Positions 1-5,903 of a stretch of 13,453 nucleotides of DNA are shown piece after piece (position 1 is the first letter of the stretch; every line of letters begins with the position of its first letter). Under the pieces are notes generated by a model. That model had not been told where the DNA came from. It did not search any database and saw only the letters and a program-made list of their open reading frames with translations. The stretch is taken from NCBI GenBank assembly GCA_018064565.1, contig JAGHVA010000051.1, positions 1-13,453 on the forward strand, written 5' to 3'. This DNA is from Candidatus Colimorpha onthohippi. GTDB lineage: Bacteria > Bacteroidota > Bacteroidia > Bacteroidales > P3. The position numbers and the translations under genes were made by a program.

Positions 1-345
1 TCCTCAACTATGCGCATCGGCGCCGAAGGCATCAAAGTCTCCATCTCTGGCCGTATCGGTGGCGCTGAAATGTCTCGTACCGAACACTACAAAGAGGGTC
101 GTACTCCTCTTCATACACTCCGCGCTGACATCGACTACTCTCTCGCTGAAGCTCACACTACCTATGGCCGTATCGGCGTCAAAGTTTGGATCTGCCGCGG
201 TATCGTATATGGCAAGCGCGAGCTCGTCTCCGCTACTGTAGGTGGTCAGCAAAAAGATCACCGCACTGCCGGCAACGCCTCCAACGAACGTCGCACCAAC
301 GGTGGCAACCGTCGTCGTCAAGGCAACAGAAACAATAAACAGTAA
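1..345 (+). CDS. rpsC: 30S ribosomal protein S3, C-terminal part (5' end outside window)
   Basis: This is the C-terminal half of ribosomal protein uS3, which sits on the head of the 30S subunit at the mRNA entry site. The frame is open from base 1, so the start lies upstream. The visible 114 residues include the family signature GGAEMSRTEHYKEGR, then HTLRADIDYSLAEAHTTYG and GVKVWICRG, which align with the second domain of S3 in other bacteria. After the folded domain comes a basic, Asn/Arg-rich tail ending RRRQGNRNNKQ, presumably disordered and RNA-contacting. It is followed by rplP, the usual S10-operon neighbour, after an unusually long 113-base spacer. Identification is secure; only the missing N-terminal KH domain cannot be checked here. 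Confidence 0.97.
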   Translation, partial: SSTMRIGAEGIKVSISGRIGGAEMSRTEHYKEGRTPLHTLRADIDYSLAEAHTTYGRIGVKVWICRGIVYGKRELVSATVGGQQKDHRTAGNASNERRTNGGNRRRQGNRNNKQ

Positions 346-458
346 GTAATTGTTGAATTTGCTAATCATTTAATTCCTTGCTTCCCCAGTCATAGCTACA
401 AGCAATCGTTACCTATTTGAATTAAGTTTTTAGCATTTCCTTAAAAAGAAGAGTAACA

Positions 459-881
459 ATGTTACAACCTAAGAAAACAAGATATAGAAAGCAGCAAAAA
501 GGCAAAATCAAAGGTAATGCCTTCCGCGGCCATGAATTGGCTTTCGGTACCTTTGGTATCAAATCGCTCGAAACCTGTTTCATCACAGGCCGTCAAATAG
601 AAGCTGCTCGTCAAGCTGTAACGCGTCACATGAAACGTGAAGGTCAAATTTGGATTCGCATCTTCCCCGACAAACCTATTACCAAAAAACCTAATGAGGT
701 TCGTATGGGTAAAGGTAAAGGTGCCCCTGAATATTTCGTGGCTCGTGTAATGCCAGGCACTATCCTCTTTGAGTGCGAGGGTGTCCCTATGGATATCGCC
801 AAGGAGGCTCTCCGTTTGGCTGCTCAGAAGCTTCCTATCTCAACCAAATTTATCGTCAAACGTGACTATATCGAAGAATAA
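459..881 (+). CDS. rplP: 50S ribosomal protein L16
   Basis: Ribosomal protein uL16 binds 23S rRNA near the A-site and peptidyl-transferase centre and is a late assembly protein of the 50S subunit. The 140-residue product is close to the usual 136-144. It shows the basic N-terminus (MLQPKKTRYRKQQKGK), the EAARQAVTRHMKREGQIWIRI block around residues 48-69, and the signature KPNEVRMGKGKGAPEYFVA around residues 77-95. The start is preceded by an A-rich stretch (AAAAAGAAGAG) rather than a clear Shine-Dalgarno motif. It lies between rpsC and rpmC as in the classical S10 operon, and rpmC begins 17 bases after its stop. Confidence 0.98.
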   Translation: MLQPKKTRYRKQQKGKIKGNAFRGHELAFGTFGIKSLETCFITGRQIEAARQAVTRHMKREGQIWIRIFPDKPITKKPNEVRMGKGKGAPEYFVARVMPGTILFECEGVPMDIAKEALRLAAQKLPISTKFIVKRDYIEE

Positions 882-885
882 TAAG

Positions 886-891
886 AAGGAG
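886..891 (+). promoter_or_regulatory. Shine-Dalgarno-like site of rpmC
   Basis: AAGGAG lies 7 bases before the rpmC ATG at 899, a good match and spacing for pairing with the 16S rRNA 3' end. It is notable because most starts in this window lack such a motif, and because Bacteroidota ribosomes are known to make little use of it. Confidence 0.6.
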
Positions 892-898
892 ATTTGTT

Positions 899-1102
899 AT
901 GAAGAACGAATTAGTTTTGAAAGACCTTTCGACTGCTGAGATCAAGGAAAAACTCGATAACGAGCGCGCATTGTATCAGAAAATGACGCTTACGCACGCT
1001 GTTTCTCCCCTTGAGAACCCGAGCAAAATTAAAGAAAGTAGAAAAACCATTGCCCGCTGCCTCACCGAGCTCCGCGCTCGCGAAATCGCAGAACAAAAAT
1101 AA
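899..1102 (+). CDS. rpmC: 50S ribosomal protein L29
   Basis: Ribosomal protein uL29 is a small two-helix protein at the rim of the polypeptide exit tunnel, next to L23, where it helps form the docking site for nascent-chain factors. The product has 67 residues, typical for the family. It shows the N-terminal DLSTAEIKEKL motif and the C-terminal IKESRKTIARCLTELRARE segment, which match the two alpha-helices and the KxxRRxIARxxTxLxxR-type signature. The ATG at 899 is preceded by AAGGAG at a 7-base spacing, which fixes the start. It lies between rplP and rpsQ, the standard order. Confidence 0.96.
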   Translation: MKNELVLKDLSTAEIKEKLDNERALYQKMTLTHAVSPLENPSKIKESRKTIARCLTELRAREIAEQK

Positions 1103-1131
1103 GATAGGCAATCAGTCAAATCCAAATTAAA

Positions 1132-1386
1132 ATGGAAAGAAATTTAAGAAAAGAAAGAATCGGTGTTGTGGTGAGCAACAAGATGGACAAATCTATTGTC
1201 ATCTTAGTCGAGCGTAAGGTTAAGCACCCTATGTATGGCAAGTTCGTTAAAAAGTCCTCCAAGTTCATGGCTCATGATGAAAACAACGAATGCAACATCG
1301 GTGACACCGTCAAGATTATGGAGACCCGCCCCCTCAGCAAAAACAAATGCTGGCGCTTGGTCGAAATTATCGAAAGAGCTAAGTAA
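1132..1386 (+). CDS. rpsQ: 30S ribosomal protein S17
   Basis: Ribosomal protein uS17 is an OB-fold primary binder of the 5' domain of 16S rRNA. The 84-residue length is normal. It contains the N-terminal MERNLRKERIGVVVSNKMDK strand region and the family signature GDTVKIMETRPLSKNKCWRL near residues 57-76. The start context is A-rich (CCAAATTAAAATG) with no Shine-Dalgarno motif. It is the last gene of the S10 part. The spacer to rplN is 54 bases and contains a small palindrome, ATGGC-CTCA-GCCAT, at 1393-1406, too weak to be called a terminator. Confidence 0.97.
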   Translation: MERNLRKERIGVVVSNKMDKSIVILVERKVKHPMYGKFVKKSSKFMAHDENNECNIGDTVKIMETRPLSKNKCWRLVEIIERAK

Positions 1387-1440
1387 CTCGGTATGGCCTC
1401 AGCCATCCTTATTTCTCACAGCTAAATAAGAATTAAAGCA

Positions 1441-1809
1441 ATGATACAACAAGAAACCAGAATGACAGTTGCCGACAACAGCGGTGCTAAAAGCGCTCTC
1501 TGTATTCGTGTACTGGGTGGTACCAAGAAGCGTTACGCTTCTATCGGCGACACTATCGTAGTCGCTGTCAAAGATGCTATCCCTTCAGGCAACATTAAGA
1601 AAGGTGCCGTCTCTAAGGCAGTCGTGGTCCGCACCAAAAAAGAAATCCGTCGTAATGATGGATCTTACATCCGTTTCGATGACAATGCTTGCGTGCTTCT
1701 TACCGCTGCCGACGAACTTCGCGGTACGCGTATCTTCGGACCCGTGGGCCGTGAACTTCGTGAGAAACAATTTATGAAGATTGTTTCTTTGGCTCCTGAA
1801 GTATTGTAA
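1441..1809 (+). CDS. rplN: 50S ribosomal protein L14
   Basis: Ribosomal protein uL14 lies at the subunit interface of the 50S particle and forms intersubunit bridge B8. The product has 122 residues, exactly the family norm. Visible hallmarks are MIQQETRMTVADNSGAK at the N-terminus, CIRVLGG, GDTIVVAVKDAIP, the KKGAVSKAVVVRTKKE signature strand near residues 54-69, and the C-terminal RIFGPVGRELR and MKIVSLAPEVL blocks. It opens the spc cluster and is followed by rplX after 26 purine-rich bases, which hold A-rich sequence instead of a Shine-Dalgarno motif. Confidence 0.98.
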   Translation: MIQQETRMTVADNSGAKSALCIRVLGGTKKRYASIGDTIVVAVKDAIPSGNIKKGAVSKAVVVRTKKEIRRNDGSYIRFDDNACVLLTAADELRGTRIFGPVGRELREKQFMKIVSLAPEVL

Positions 1810-1835
1810 AAAATTCTAAAAAAGAAAGAAAAGAA

Positions 1836-2150
1836 ATGAAATTGCACGTTAAAAAAGGGGATATGGTTCAGGTTATCGCCGGCGATGATAAGGGTAAAAT
1901 CGCTAAGGTCCTGAAAGTCTATCCCGAAAAGAATCGCGCCATCGTTGAGGGAGTGAATGTCAACAAGAAACATACCAAGCCCAACGCAAAAAATACCCAG
2001 GGCGGTATCGTTGAGCAAGAAGCTCCTATCCATATCTCTAACCTTATGGTAGTGGTCGGTAAAACGGCTTCCCGTATCGGTCGCCGTATCGACGAAAAAA
2101 CCGGTAAATTGGTTCGCTATTCTAAAAAAACAGGGGAGGAAATTAAATAA
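1836..2150 (+). CDS. rplX: 50S ribosomal protein L24
   Basis: Ribosomal protein uL24 is one of the two assembly initiators of the 50S subunit and lies near the tunnel exit. The 104-residue product starts with MKLHVKKGDMVQVIAGDDKG, the KOW motif. It continues through the NRAIVEGVNVNKKHTKP segment and has a basic C-terminal part (SRIGRRIDEKTGKLVRYSKKTGEEIK). Its stop codon overlaps the start of rplE by one base (TAATG at 2148-2152), so the two are probably translationally coupled. The strong purine-rich ribosome binding site of rplE lies inside the last codons of this gene. Confidence 0.97.
   Translation: MKLHVKKGDMVQVIAGDDKGKIAKVLKVYPEKNRAIVEGVNVNKKHTKPNAKNTQGGIVEQEAPIHISNLMVVVGKTASRIGRRIDEKTGKLVRYSKKTGEEIK
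2132..2140 (+). promoter_or_regulatory. Strong Shine-Dalgarno-like site of rplE inside rplX
   Basis: AGGGGAGGA lies 9 bases upstream of the rplE ATG at 2150, within the rplX coding sequence. Together with the TAATG overlap it suggests that rplE is translated by re-initiation or direct ribosome recruitment. In enterobacteria the rplX-rplE junction is where S8 represses spc mRNA; I see no S8-type helix here. Confidence 0.55.
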
Positions 2151-2710
2151 TGACTTACATTCCGACATTAAAGACTAAGTATAAGGACGAGATTGTAGCC
2201 GCTTTGATGAAAGAGTATGGCTATAAGACTGTTATGCAGTGCCCTCGCCTTAAAAAAATTACCTTGAACCAAGGTCTCGGTAAAGCTGCTATCGCTGATA
2301 AGAAAGTTATCGACAAGGGTATTGAAGAGATGACTCTAATCGCCGGTCAGAAGGCTGTCGCTACCAAATCTCGTAAGGATATCTCTAATTTCAAACTCCG
2401 TCGTGGTATGCCTATCGGTGTTCGCGTAACTCTCCGCGGCGAGCGTATGTATGAGTTCCTCGAGCGTCTGGTTACCGCCTCTATCCCTCGTATCCGCGAT
2501 TTCCGCGGTATCAACGATAAGGGTTTCGATGGTAAGGGTAACTATACTTTCGGCATCTCTGAGCAGATTATTTTCCCCGAAATCGATATCGATAAAATCG
2601 ATCGTATCCAGGGTATGGACATCACTTTCGTAACCTCGGCTCAGACCGATAAAGAGGCCATGTCATTGCTCAAACTCTTCGGTTTGCCTTTCAAAAATCA
2701 ACAAAAATAA
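2150..2710 (+). CDS. rplE: 50S ribosomal protein L5
   Basis: Ribosomal protein uL5 binds 5S rRNA in the central protuberance and contacts the P-site tRNA. The 186 residues are slightly longer than E. coli L5 (179), as is common in this phylum. Visible blocks are PRLKKITLNQGLG near residues 32-44, AGQKAVATKSRKDISNFKLR near residues 66-85, GMPIGVRVTLRGERMYEFLERL, the SIPRIRDFRGIN signature, and GNYTFGISEQIIFPEIDIDK. The ATG overlaps the rplX stop. rpsN follows 6 bases after the stop, so this is a tight operonic block. Confidence 0.98.
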   Translation: MTYIPTLKTKYKDEIVAALMKEYGYKTVMQCPRLKKITLNQGLGKAAIADKKVIDKGIEEMTLIAGQKAVATKSRKDISNFKLRRGMPIGVRVTLRGERMYEFLERLVTASIPRIRDFRGINDKGFDGKGNYTFGISEQIIFPEIDIDKIDRIQGMDITFVTSAQTDKEAMSLLKLFGLPFKNQQK

Positions 2711-2716
2711 GAGATA

Positions 2717-3016
2717 ATGGCTAAAGAATCAATCAAAGCAAGAGAACGCAAAAGAGCCAAAATGGCTGCTAAATATGCCGCCAAGCGTGCTGCCTTGAAG
2801 GAAACTGTCCGCAAGGGCAACCCTGAAGAGGTGGAACAAGCTGTAATCGCATTGCAAAAACTTCCTAAAAATGCCTGTCCTATCCGCCAGCATAATCGCT
2901 GCCAGCTGACAGGCCGCCCTAAGGGTTATATGCGTCAGTTTGGTATCTCCCGTATCAATTTCCGTGAGATGGCTCTCGCAGGTCTAATCCCTGGTGTTAA
3001 GAAGTCAAGCTGGTAG
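2717..3016 (+). CDS. rpsN: 30S ribosomal protein S14, zinc-independent long form
   Basis: Ribosomal protein uS14 packs into the head of the 30S subunit. At 99 residues it is the long, non-zinc form: the paired CxxC motifs of the ~61-residue zinc form are absent. Only two cysteines flank the CPIRQHNRC stretch, followed by the conserved QLTGRPKGYMRQFGISRINF signature and GLIPGVKKSSW at the C-terminus. A helical insert (KGNPEEVEQAVIALQKLP) in the middle gives it nearly the length of E. coli S14 (101). The start has no Shine-Dalgarno motif (AATAAGAGATAATG). The following spacer to rpsH is unusually long, 123 bases. Confidence 0.97.
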   Translation: MAKESIKARERKRAKMAAKYAAKRAALKETVRKGNPEEVEQAVIALQKLPKNACPIRQHNRCQLTGRPKGYMRQFGISRINFREMALAGLIPGVKKSSW

Positions 3017-3025
3017 TCGGCTTGT

Positions 3026-3053
3026 TGGTGGGCTTGGCTTTGCCTCCCCATCA
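3026..3053 (+). promoter_or_regulatory. Hairpin in the rpsN-rpsH spacer
   Basis: TGGTGGG (3026-3032) can pair with CCCATCA (3047-3053), 7 pairs including one G.U. Inside it a GGC-TTT-GCC stem (3036-3044) closes the loop. T-rich sequence (TATATTTTC) follows from 3057. It resembles a weak intrinsic terminator or processing hairpin, but rpsH and all later genes must be transcribed through it. No function can be assigned from sequence alone. Confidence 0.35.
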
Positions 3054-3139
3054 GTCTATATTTTCAAATTATAATTGGTAGCTTTGCAAGTTGGAATTTG
3101 CTGACTCCAATACTACAAAACTTAAAATCAAATTACAAT

Positions 3140-3541
3140 ATGGTAACAGATCCCATTGCAGATTATTTGACCCGTATGCGCAATGCTATAGCCGCAAAAC
3201 ACAGAGTGGTCGAAATCCCTGCCTCCAAACTCAAAAAAGAGATTACCAAAATCCTTTTCGAAAAAGGTTACATCGCTAACTTTAAGTTCGAAAACGAGGG
3301 CGCTCACAACCAGTCAATCAAGATCGCCTTGAAGTACCATCCTACAACCAAGATGTCTGCCATCTCTGAGTTGAAGCGTGTTAGTACTCCTGGTCTTCGT
3401 CGTTATGTTTCTGTTGATGAGATGCCTCGCGTCCTTAACGGTCTCGGTATCGCTATCGTTTCTACCTCCAAAGGTCTTATGACCGATAAGGAGGCTCGTT
3501 CACTCAACGTTGGTGGCGAGGTCTTATGTTACATCAGTTAA
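3140..3541 (+). CDS. rpsH: 30S ribosomal protein S8
   Basis: Ribosomal protein uS8 binds helix 21 of 16S rRNA and is a core central-domain assembly protein. In E. coli it is also the translational repressor of the spc operon. I place the start at the ATG at 3140, giving MVTDPIADYLTRMRNA, because family members begin with M-[TS]-DPIADxLTRIRNA. The frame stays open 14 codons upstream (from 3098), but those residues do not resemble S8. The 133-residue product carries RYVSVDEMPRVLNGLGIAIV and the STSKGLMTDKEAR signature near residues 108-120, ending GGEVLCYIS. The long leader includes a 6-bp stem (3090-3095 with 3106-3111). Confidence 0.96.
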   Translation: MVTDPIADYLTRMRNAIAAKHRVVEIPASKLKKEITKILFEKGYIANFKFENEGAHNQSIKIALKYHPTTKMSAISELKRVSTPGLRRYVSVDEMPRVLNGLGIAIVSTSKGLMTDKEARSLNVGGEVLCYIS

Positions 3542-3550
3542 TTCAAAGAG

Positions 3551-3555
3551 AGGAG
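3551..3555 (+). promoter_or_regulatory. Shine-Dalgarno-like site of rplF
   Basis: AGGAG, within the longer AGAGAGGAGA purine run, lies 9 bases before the rplF ATG at 3565. It is one of only four convincing ribosome binding sites in the window. Confidence 0.55.
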
Positions 3556-3564
3556 ATTTAAGCA

Positions 3565-4119
3565 ATGTCAAGAATTGGTAAAATGCCTATCCACCTGCCC
3601 GCAGGTGTCGAAATTCAGATTTCTGATGATAACGTTCTTTCCGTTAAAGGCCCTAAAGGTCAGTTGACTCAAAAGGTCAATCCTATTATCACTATGAAGA
3701 TGGAAGATGGCTCTCTCCATTTTGAGCGCCCTTCCGATAGTAGGGAGCATAAGGCTCTTCATGGTCTTTATCGCGCTTTGGCCGCCAATATGGTAAAGGG
3801 TGTCTCTGAGGGTTTCAAAACGGTCCAAGAGGTAATCGGTGTCGGTTATAAGGTTCAAGCTAACGGTAATGTGCTTGAGATGGATCTCGGATTCTCTCAC
3901 AAGGTTTACTTTGAATTGGCTCCCGAAATCAAAGTTGAGACGGTTACTGAAAAAGGTAAGAATCCTATCATCACTATGACCTGCTGCGATAAGCAGATTT
4001 TGGGTCTCGCTGCTGCAAAAATCCGTTCTTTGCGCAAACCTGAGCCTTACAAGGGTAAAGGTATCCGCTTCCAAGGTGAGGAAGTTCGCAAAAAGGCGGG
4101 TAAGGCTGCTGCTAAGTAA
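3565..4119 (+). CDS. rplF: 50S ribosomal protein L6
   Basis: Ribosomal protein uL6 sits near the sarcin-ricin loop and the factor-binding site of the 50S subunit. The 184 residues form the usual two repeated L6 domains. The first begins MSRIGKMPIHLPAGVEIQI with NVLSVKGPKGQL. The linker contains RALAANMVKGVSEGF. The second contains GVGYKVQANGNVLEMDLGFSH and ends with the signature PEPYKGKGIRFQGEEVRKKAGK near residues 159-180. Length and motifs match Bacteroidota homologues. It follows rpsH by 23 bases and is followed by an 84-base structured spacer before rplR. Confidence 0.98.
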   Translation: MSRIGKMPIHLPAGVEIQISDDNVLSVKGPKGQLTQKVNPIITMKMEDGSLHFERPSDSREHKALHGLYRALAANMVKGVSEGFKTVQEVIGVGYKVQANGNVLEMDLGFSHKVYFELAPEIKVETVTEKGKNPIITMTCCDKQILGLAAAKIRSLRKPEPYKGKGIRFQGEEVRKKAGKAAAK

Positions 4120-4137
4120 GTTTTTTAATCGGCTATC

Positions 4138-4200
4138 AGCCTTGACAACGCCTCTCTCTTGGCTAAGGGTCAAGGCTGCAAGCCTCAAGCCAAATTTTTT
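4138..4200 (+). promoter_or_regulatory. Attenuator-like structured leader before rplR
   Basis: Two mutually exclusive foldings are visible. The first is a perfect 9-bp stem AGCCTTGAC (4138-4146) with GTCAAGGCT (4169-4177). The second is a nested hairpin in which TTGGCT (4159-4164) pairs with AGCCAA (4188-4193) and AGGCT (4173-4177) pairs with AGCCT (4181-4185), followed directly by ATTTTTT (4194-4200). The second resembles an intrinsic terminator and the first would act as an anti-terminator, because both use 4173-4177. The run of T ends four bases before the rplR ATG. Whether it regulates anything is inference. Confidence 0.45.
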
Positions 4201-4203
4201 ATC

Positions 4204-4557
4204 ATGGCAACAAATAAAGACATAAGAAGAAAGAAGATTAAATTCCGCATCCGTCACAAGATTAGCGGTACTCCCGAAATGCCGCGTCTTTCTGTGTTTA
4301 GAAGCAATAAGGAAATCTATGCACAAGTAATTGACGATGTAAAAGGTGTGACACTGGCCGCAGCTTCTACTCTTGAGAAGTCTGTCGAAAAGAGTGGCAC
4401 AAAGAGTGAAATGGCTGCTAAGATTGGTAAGCTCATTGCTGAGCGCGCCCAGGCCGCAGGTATCAATACCGTGGTGTTTGACCGTAATGGTTATCTCTAT
4501 CATGGTCGTGTTAAATCGTTGGCTGACGCAGCCAGAGAAGGTGGTTTAAAATTCTAA
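4204..4557 (+). CDS. rplR: 50S ribosomal protein L18
   Basis: Ribosomal protein uL18 binds 5S rRNA with L5 in the central protuberance. The start is set at the ATG at 4204 (MATNKDIRRKKIKFRIRHKI). An earlier in-frame ATG at 4159 would add 15 residues encoded by the structured spacer, and these do not resemble L18. The 117-residue product has the MPRLSVFRSNKEIYAQVIDD strand near residues 26-45 and the AAKIGKLIAERAQAAGINTV helix. The C-terminal VVFDRNGYLYHGRVKSLADA block is followed by AREGGLKF. rpsE starts 6 bases after the stop. Confidence 0.96.
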   Translation: MATNKDIRRKKIKFRIRHKISGTPEMPRLSVFRSNKEIYAQVIDDVKGVTLAAASTLEKSVEKSGTKSEMAAKIGKLIAERAQAAGINTVVFDRNGYLYHGRVKSLADAAREGGLKF

Positions 4558-4563
4558 TAAGTC

Positions 4564-5082
4564 ATGGCAGAAGTAAATGTAAAAAGAGTTAAATCGAGCG
4601 AGATCGAATTCAAAGAGCGTCTCGTTGCAGTCAATCGTGTAACTAAGGTCACCAAGGGTGGTCGTACTTTCACCTTCGCTGCCATCGTAGTTATTGGAAA
4701 CGAGAATGGTGTTGTCGGTTATGGTCTTGGTAAAGCCAAGGAGGTTCAGGCCGCCATCCAAAAGGGTGTTGACGATGCCAAGAAAAATCTCATCAAGGTA
4801 CCTGTTCTCAAAGGAACTATCCCTCATGAGCAAACCGGTAAGTACAGCGGTGCTCGCGTATTCCTGAAACCCGCAGCTCCTGGTACTGGTGTTATCGCTG
4901 GTGGTGCTATGCGTGCCGTCTTGGAAAGTGTCGGTGTAAAGGACGTGCTTGCCAAGTGCAAGGGCTCTTCTAATCCACATAGCGTCGTTAAGGCAACTAT
5001 TAGCGCTCTCCTCCAAATGAAGGATCCTTATTTGGTTGCACAACTGCGTGGTATTACTATGGATAAAGTGTTTAACGGTTAA
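4564..5082 (+). CDS. rpsE: 30S ribosomal protein S5
   Basis: Ribosomal protein uS5 lines the mRNA entry channel with S3 and S4 and affects decoding fidelity and helicase activity. The 172-residue product shows the N-terminal double-stranded-RNA-binding domain (LVAVNRVTKVTKGGRTFTFA near residues 20-39, then GVVGYGLGKAKEVQAAIQKG near residues 49-68). The C-terminal domain contains GTGVIAGGAMRAVLESVGVK and the S-N-P-H-S-V-V-K-A-T block. The start has no Shine-Dalgarno motif (AATAAGTCATG) and may be reached by ribosomes finishing rplR. rpmD follows after 17 bases. Confidence 0.98.
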   Translation: MAEVNVKRVKSSEIEFKERLVAVNRVTKVTKGGRTFTFAAIVVIGNENGVVGYGLGKAKEVQAAIQKGVDDAKKNLIKVPVLKGTIPHEQTGKYSGARVFLKPAAPGTGVIAGGAMRAVLESVGVKDVLAKCKGSSNPHSVVKATISALLQMKDPYLVAQLRGITMDKVFNG

Positions 5083-5085
5083 TAT

Positions 5086-5091
5086 AGGAGG
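5086..5091 (+). promoter_or_regulatory. Consensus Shine-Dalgarno site of rpmD
   Basis: A perfect AGGAGG lies 8 bases before the rpmD ATG at 5100, the strongest ribosome binding site in the window. It is striking in a Bacteroidota-type genome where such motifs are scarce. Confidence 0.65.
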
Positions 5092-5099
5092 CTTATACA

Positions 5100-5285
5100 A
5101 TGGCAGAAAAAAGTTTGAAAATTAAACAAGTCAAAAGTATTATTGGCCGTCCGGCTCGTCAAAAAAGAACTATGGAAGCTCTTGGTTTAAGAAAAATCAA
5201 TCATGAGCGCACGGTGGTTGCTACTCCTCAAGTTCTTGGTATGATTGAGAAGGTTAAACACCTCATCACTGTTGAGGAAATTTAA
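5100..5285 (+). CDS. rpmD: 50S ribosomal protein L30
   Basis: Ribosomal protein uL30 is a small 23S rRNA-binding protein on the 50S subunit. The 61-residue product has the expected size. It contains KIKQVKSIIGRPARQKRTME followed by ALGLRKINHERTVVATPQVL and GMIEKVKHLITVEEI, matching the family signature in which a basic loop precedes the LGLRKINxxV motif. The consensus AGGAGG upstream fixes the start. It lies between rpsE and rplO as in other spc operons; the spacer to rplO is 84 bases and shows no strong hairpin. Confidence 0.96.
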   Translation: MAEKSLKIKQVKSIIGRPARQKRTMEALGLRKINHERTVVATPQVLGMIEKVKHLITVEEI

Positions 5286-5369
5286 GTAGATAATATGGAT
5301 GCTTGGTGTTGTGTCCGCACGTCTTTTGTGTGCATGACTCCGAATATACCCTAAAAAGAAAGTTTGAAA

Positions 5370-5819
5370 ATGAATTTAAGTAATCTTAAACCCGCTAAAG
5401 GCTCTATCAAGCACTCCAAACGTATCGGTCGTGGTGCCGGTTCTGGCAAAGGTGGTACCGCTACCCGTGGTAACAAAGGTGCAAAGGCTCGTTCGGGTTA
5501 TCATCAAAAGATTGGTTTCGAAGGAGGTCAGATGCCTATTTATCGCCGTCTGCCTAAATTCGGTTTCAAAAATAGAAATCGTATCGAATATGTAGCTATC
5601 AATCTTGATACGCTTACTGCCCTTAGCGAATCCAAGAATATTACCGAGTTTACACTCGAGGTGTTTCAGCAGAATGGTCTTATCTCCTCTCACGACAGAA
5701 TCAAAATTCTGGGTCGAGGTGAGGTCTCAAAGGCTCTCACTGTTGTCGCTCACGCTTTCTCTAATACTGCCAAAGAGGCTATCGAAAGCAAAGGCGGTGT
5801 AGCTACTGTAATTAATTAA
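5370..5819 (+). CDS. rplO: 50S ribosomal protein L15
   Basis: Ribosomal protein uL15 is a 23S rRNA-binding late assembly protein of the 50S subunit. I use the ATG at 5370 (MNLSNLKPAKGSIKHSKRIG). A TTG two codons upstream is in frame, but homologues begin MNLSNLKPA. The 149-residue product has the extended, glycine- and arginine-rich N-terminal arm (RGAGSGKGGTATRGNKGAKA, residues 21-40), then GFEGGQMPIYRRLPKFGFKN near residues 49-68. The C-terminal globular domain ends AHAFSNTAKEAIESKGG. The start context is A-rich (CTAAAAAGAAAGTTTGAAAATG). A strong hairpin separates it from secY. Confidence 0.97.
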   Translation: MNLSNLKPAKGSIKHSKRIGRGAGSGKGGTATRGNKGAKARSGYHQKIGFEGGQMPIYRRLPKFGFKNRNRIEYVAINLDTLTALSESKNITEFTLEVFQQNGLISSHDRIKILGRGEVSKALTVVAHAFSNTAKEAIESKGGVATVIN

Positions 5820-5837
5820 TAACGATGATGGGATAAT

Positions 5838-5874
5838 CGGATATTCGGTTGAGACTTCTCAATCTGAATATCCG
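5838..5874 (+). promoter_or_regulatory. Strong hairpin between rplO and secY
   Basis: CGGATATTC (5838-5846) pairs perfectly with GAATATCCG (5866-5874). Above a small internal loop, GTTGAG (5848-5853) pairs with CTCAAT (5858-5863, one G.U), leaving the tetraloop ACTT. This gives about 15 pairs. No T run follows directly, so it is not a classic terminator. It could be an RNase processing site, an RNA-stability element or a protein-binding leader that sets SecY output relative to the ribosomal proteins. The function is inference; the pairing is seen. Confidence 0.55.
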
Positions 5875-5903
5875 GGTGTCTCAAATCTGTAAATCTGATT
5901 TTA

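Noticed and set aside
346..458. Long rpsC-rplP spacer with TTGCTT (378-383) facing AAGCAA (400-405).
   Set aside because: A six-pair AT-rich stem with a 16-base loop is expected by chance; nothing else is recognisable in the spacer.
1393..1406. Palindrome ATGGC-CTCA-GCCAT after rpsQ.
   Set aside because: Only five pairs and no T run; too short to call a terminator or regulator.
1665..2168. A 167-codon minus-strand open frame opposite rplN, rplX and the start of rplE.
   Set aside because: Antisense shadow of highly conserved genes; no ribosome binding site, no recognisable domain.
3568..4503. A 311-codon minus-strand open frame opposite rplF and rplR.
   Set aside because: It lies opposite two certain ribosomal genes and their spacer, resembles no family, and is explained by the strong codon bias of the sense strand.
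5286..5369. rpmD-rplO spacer with alternating GT/GC words.
   Set aside because: Only 4-bp pairings are possible; no stable hairpin, promoter or start could be supported.
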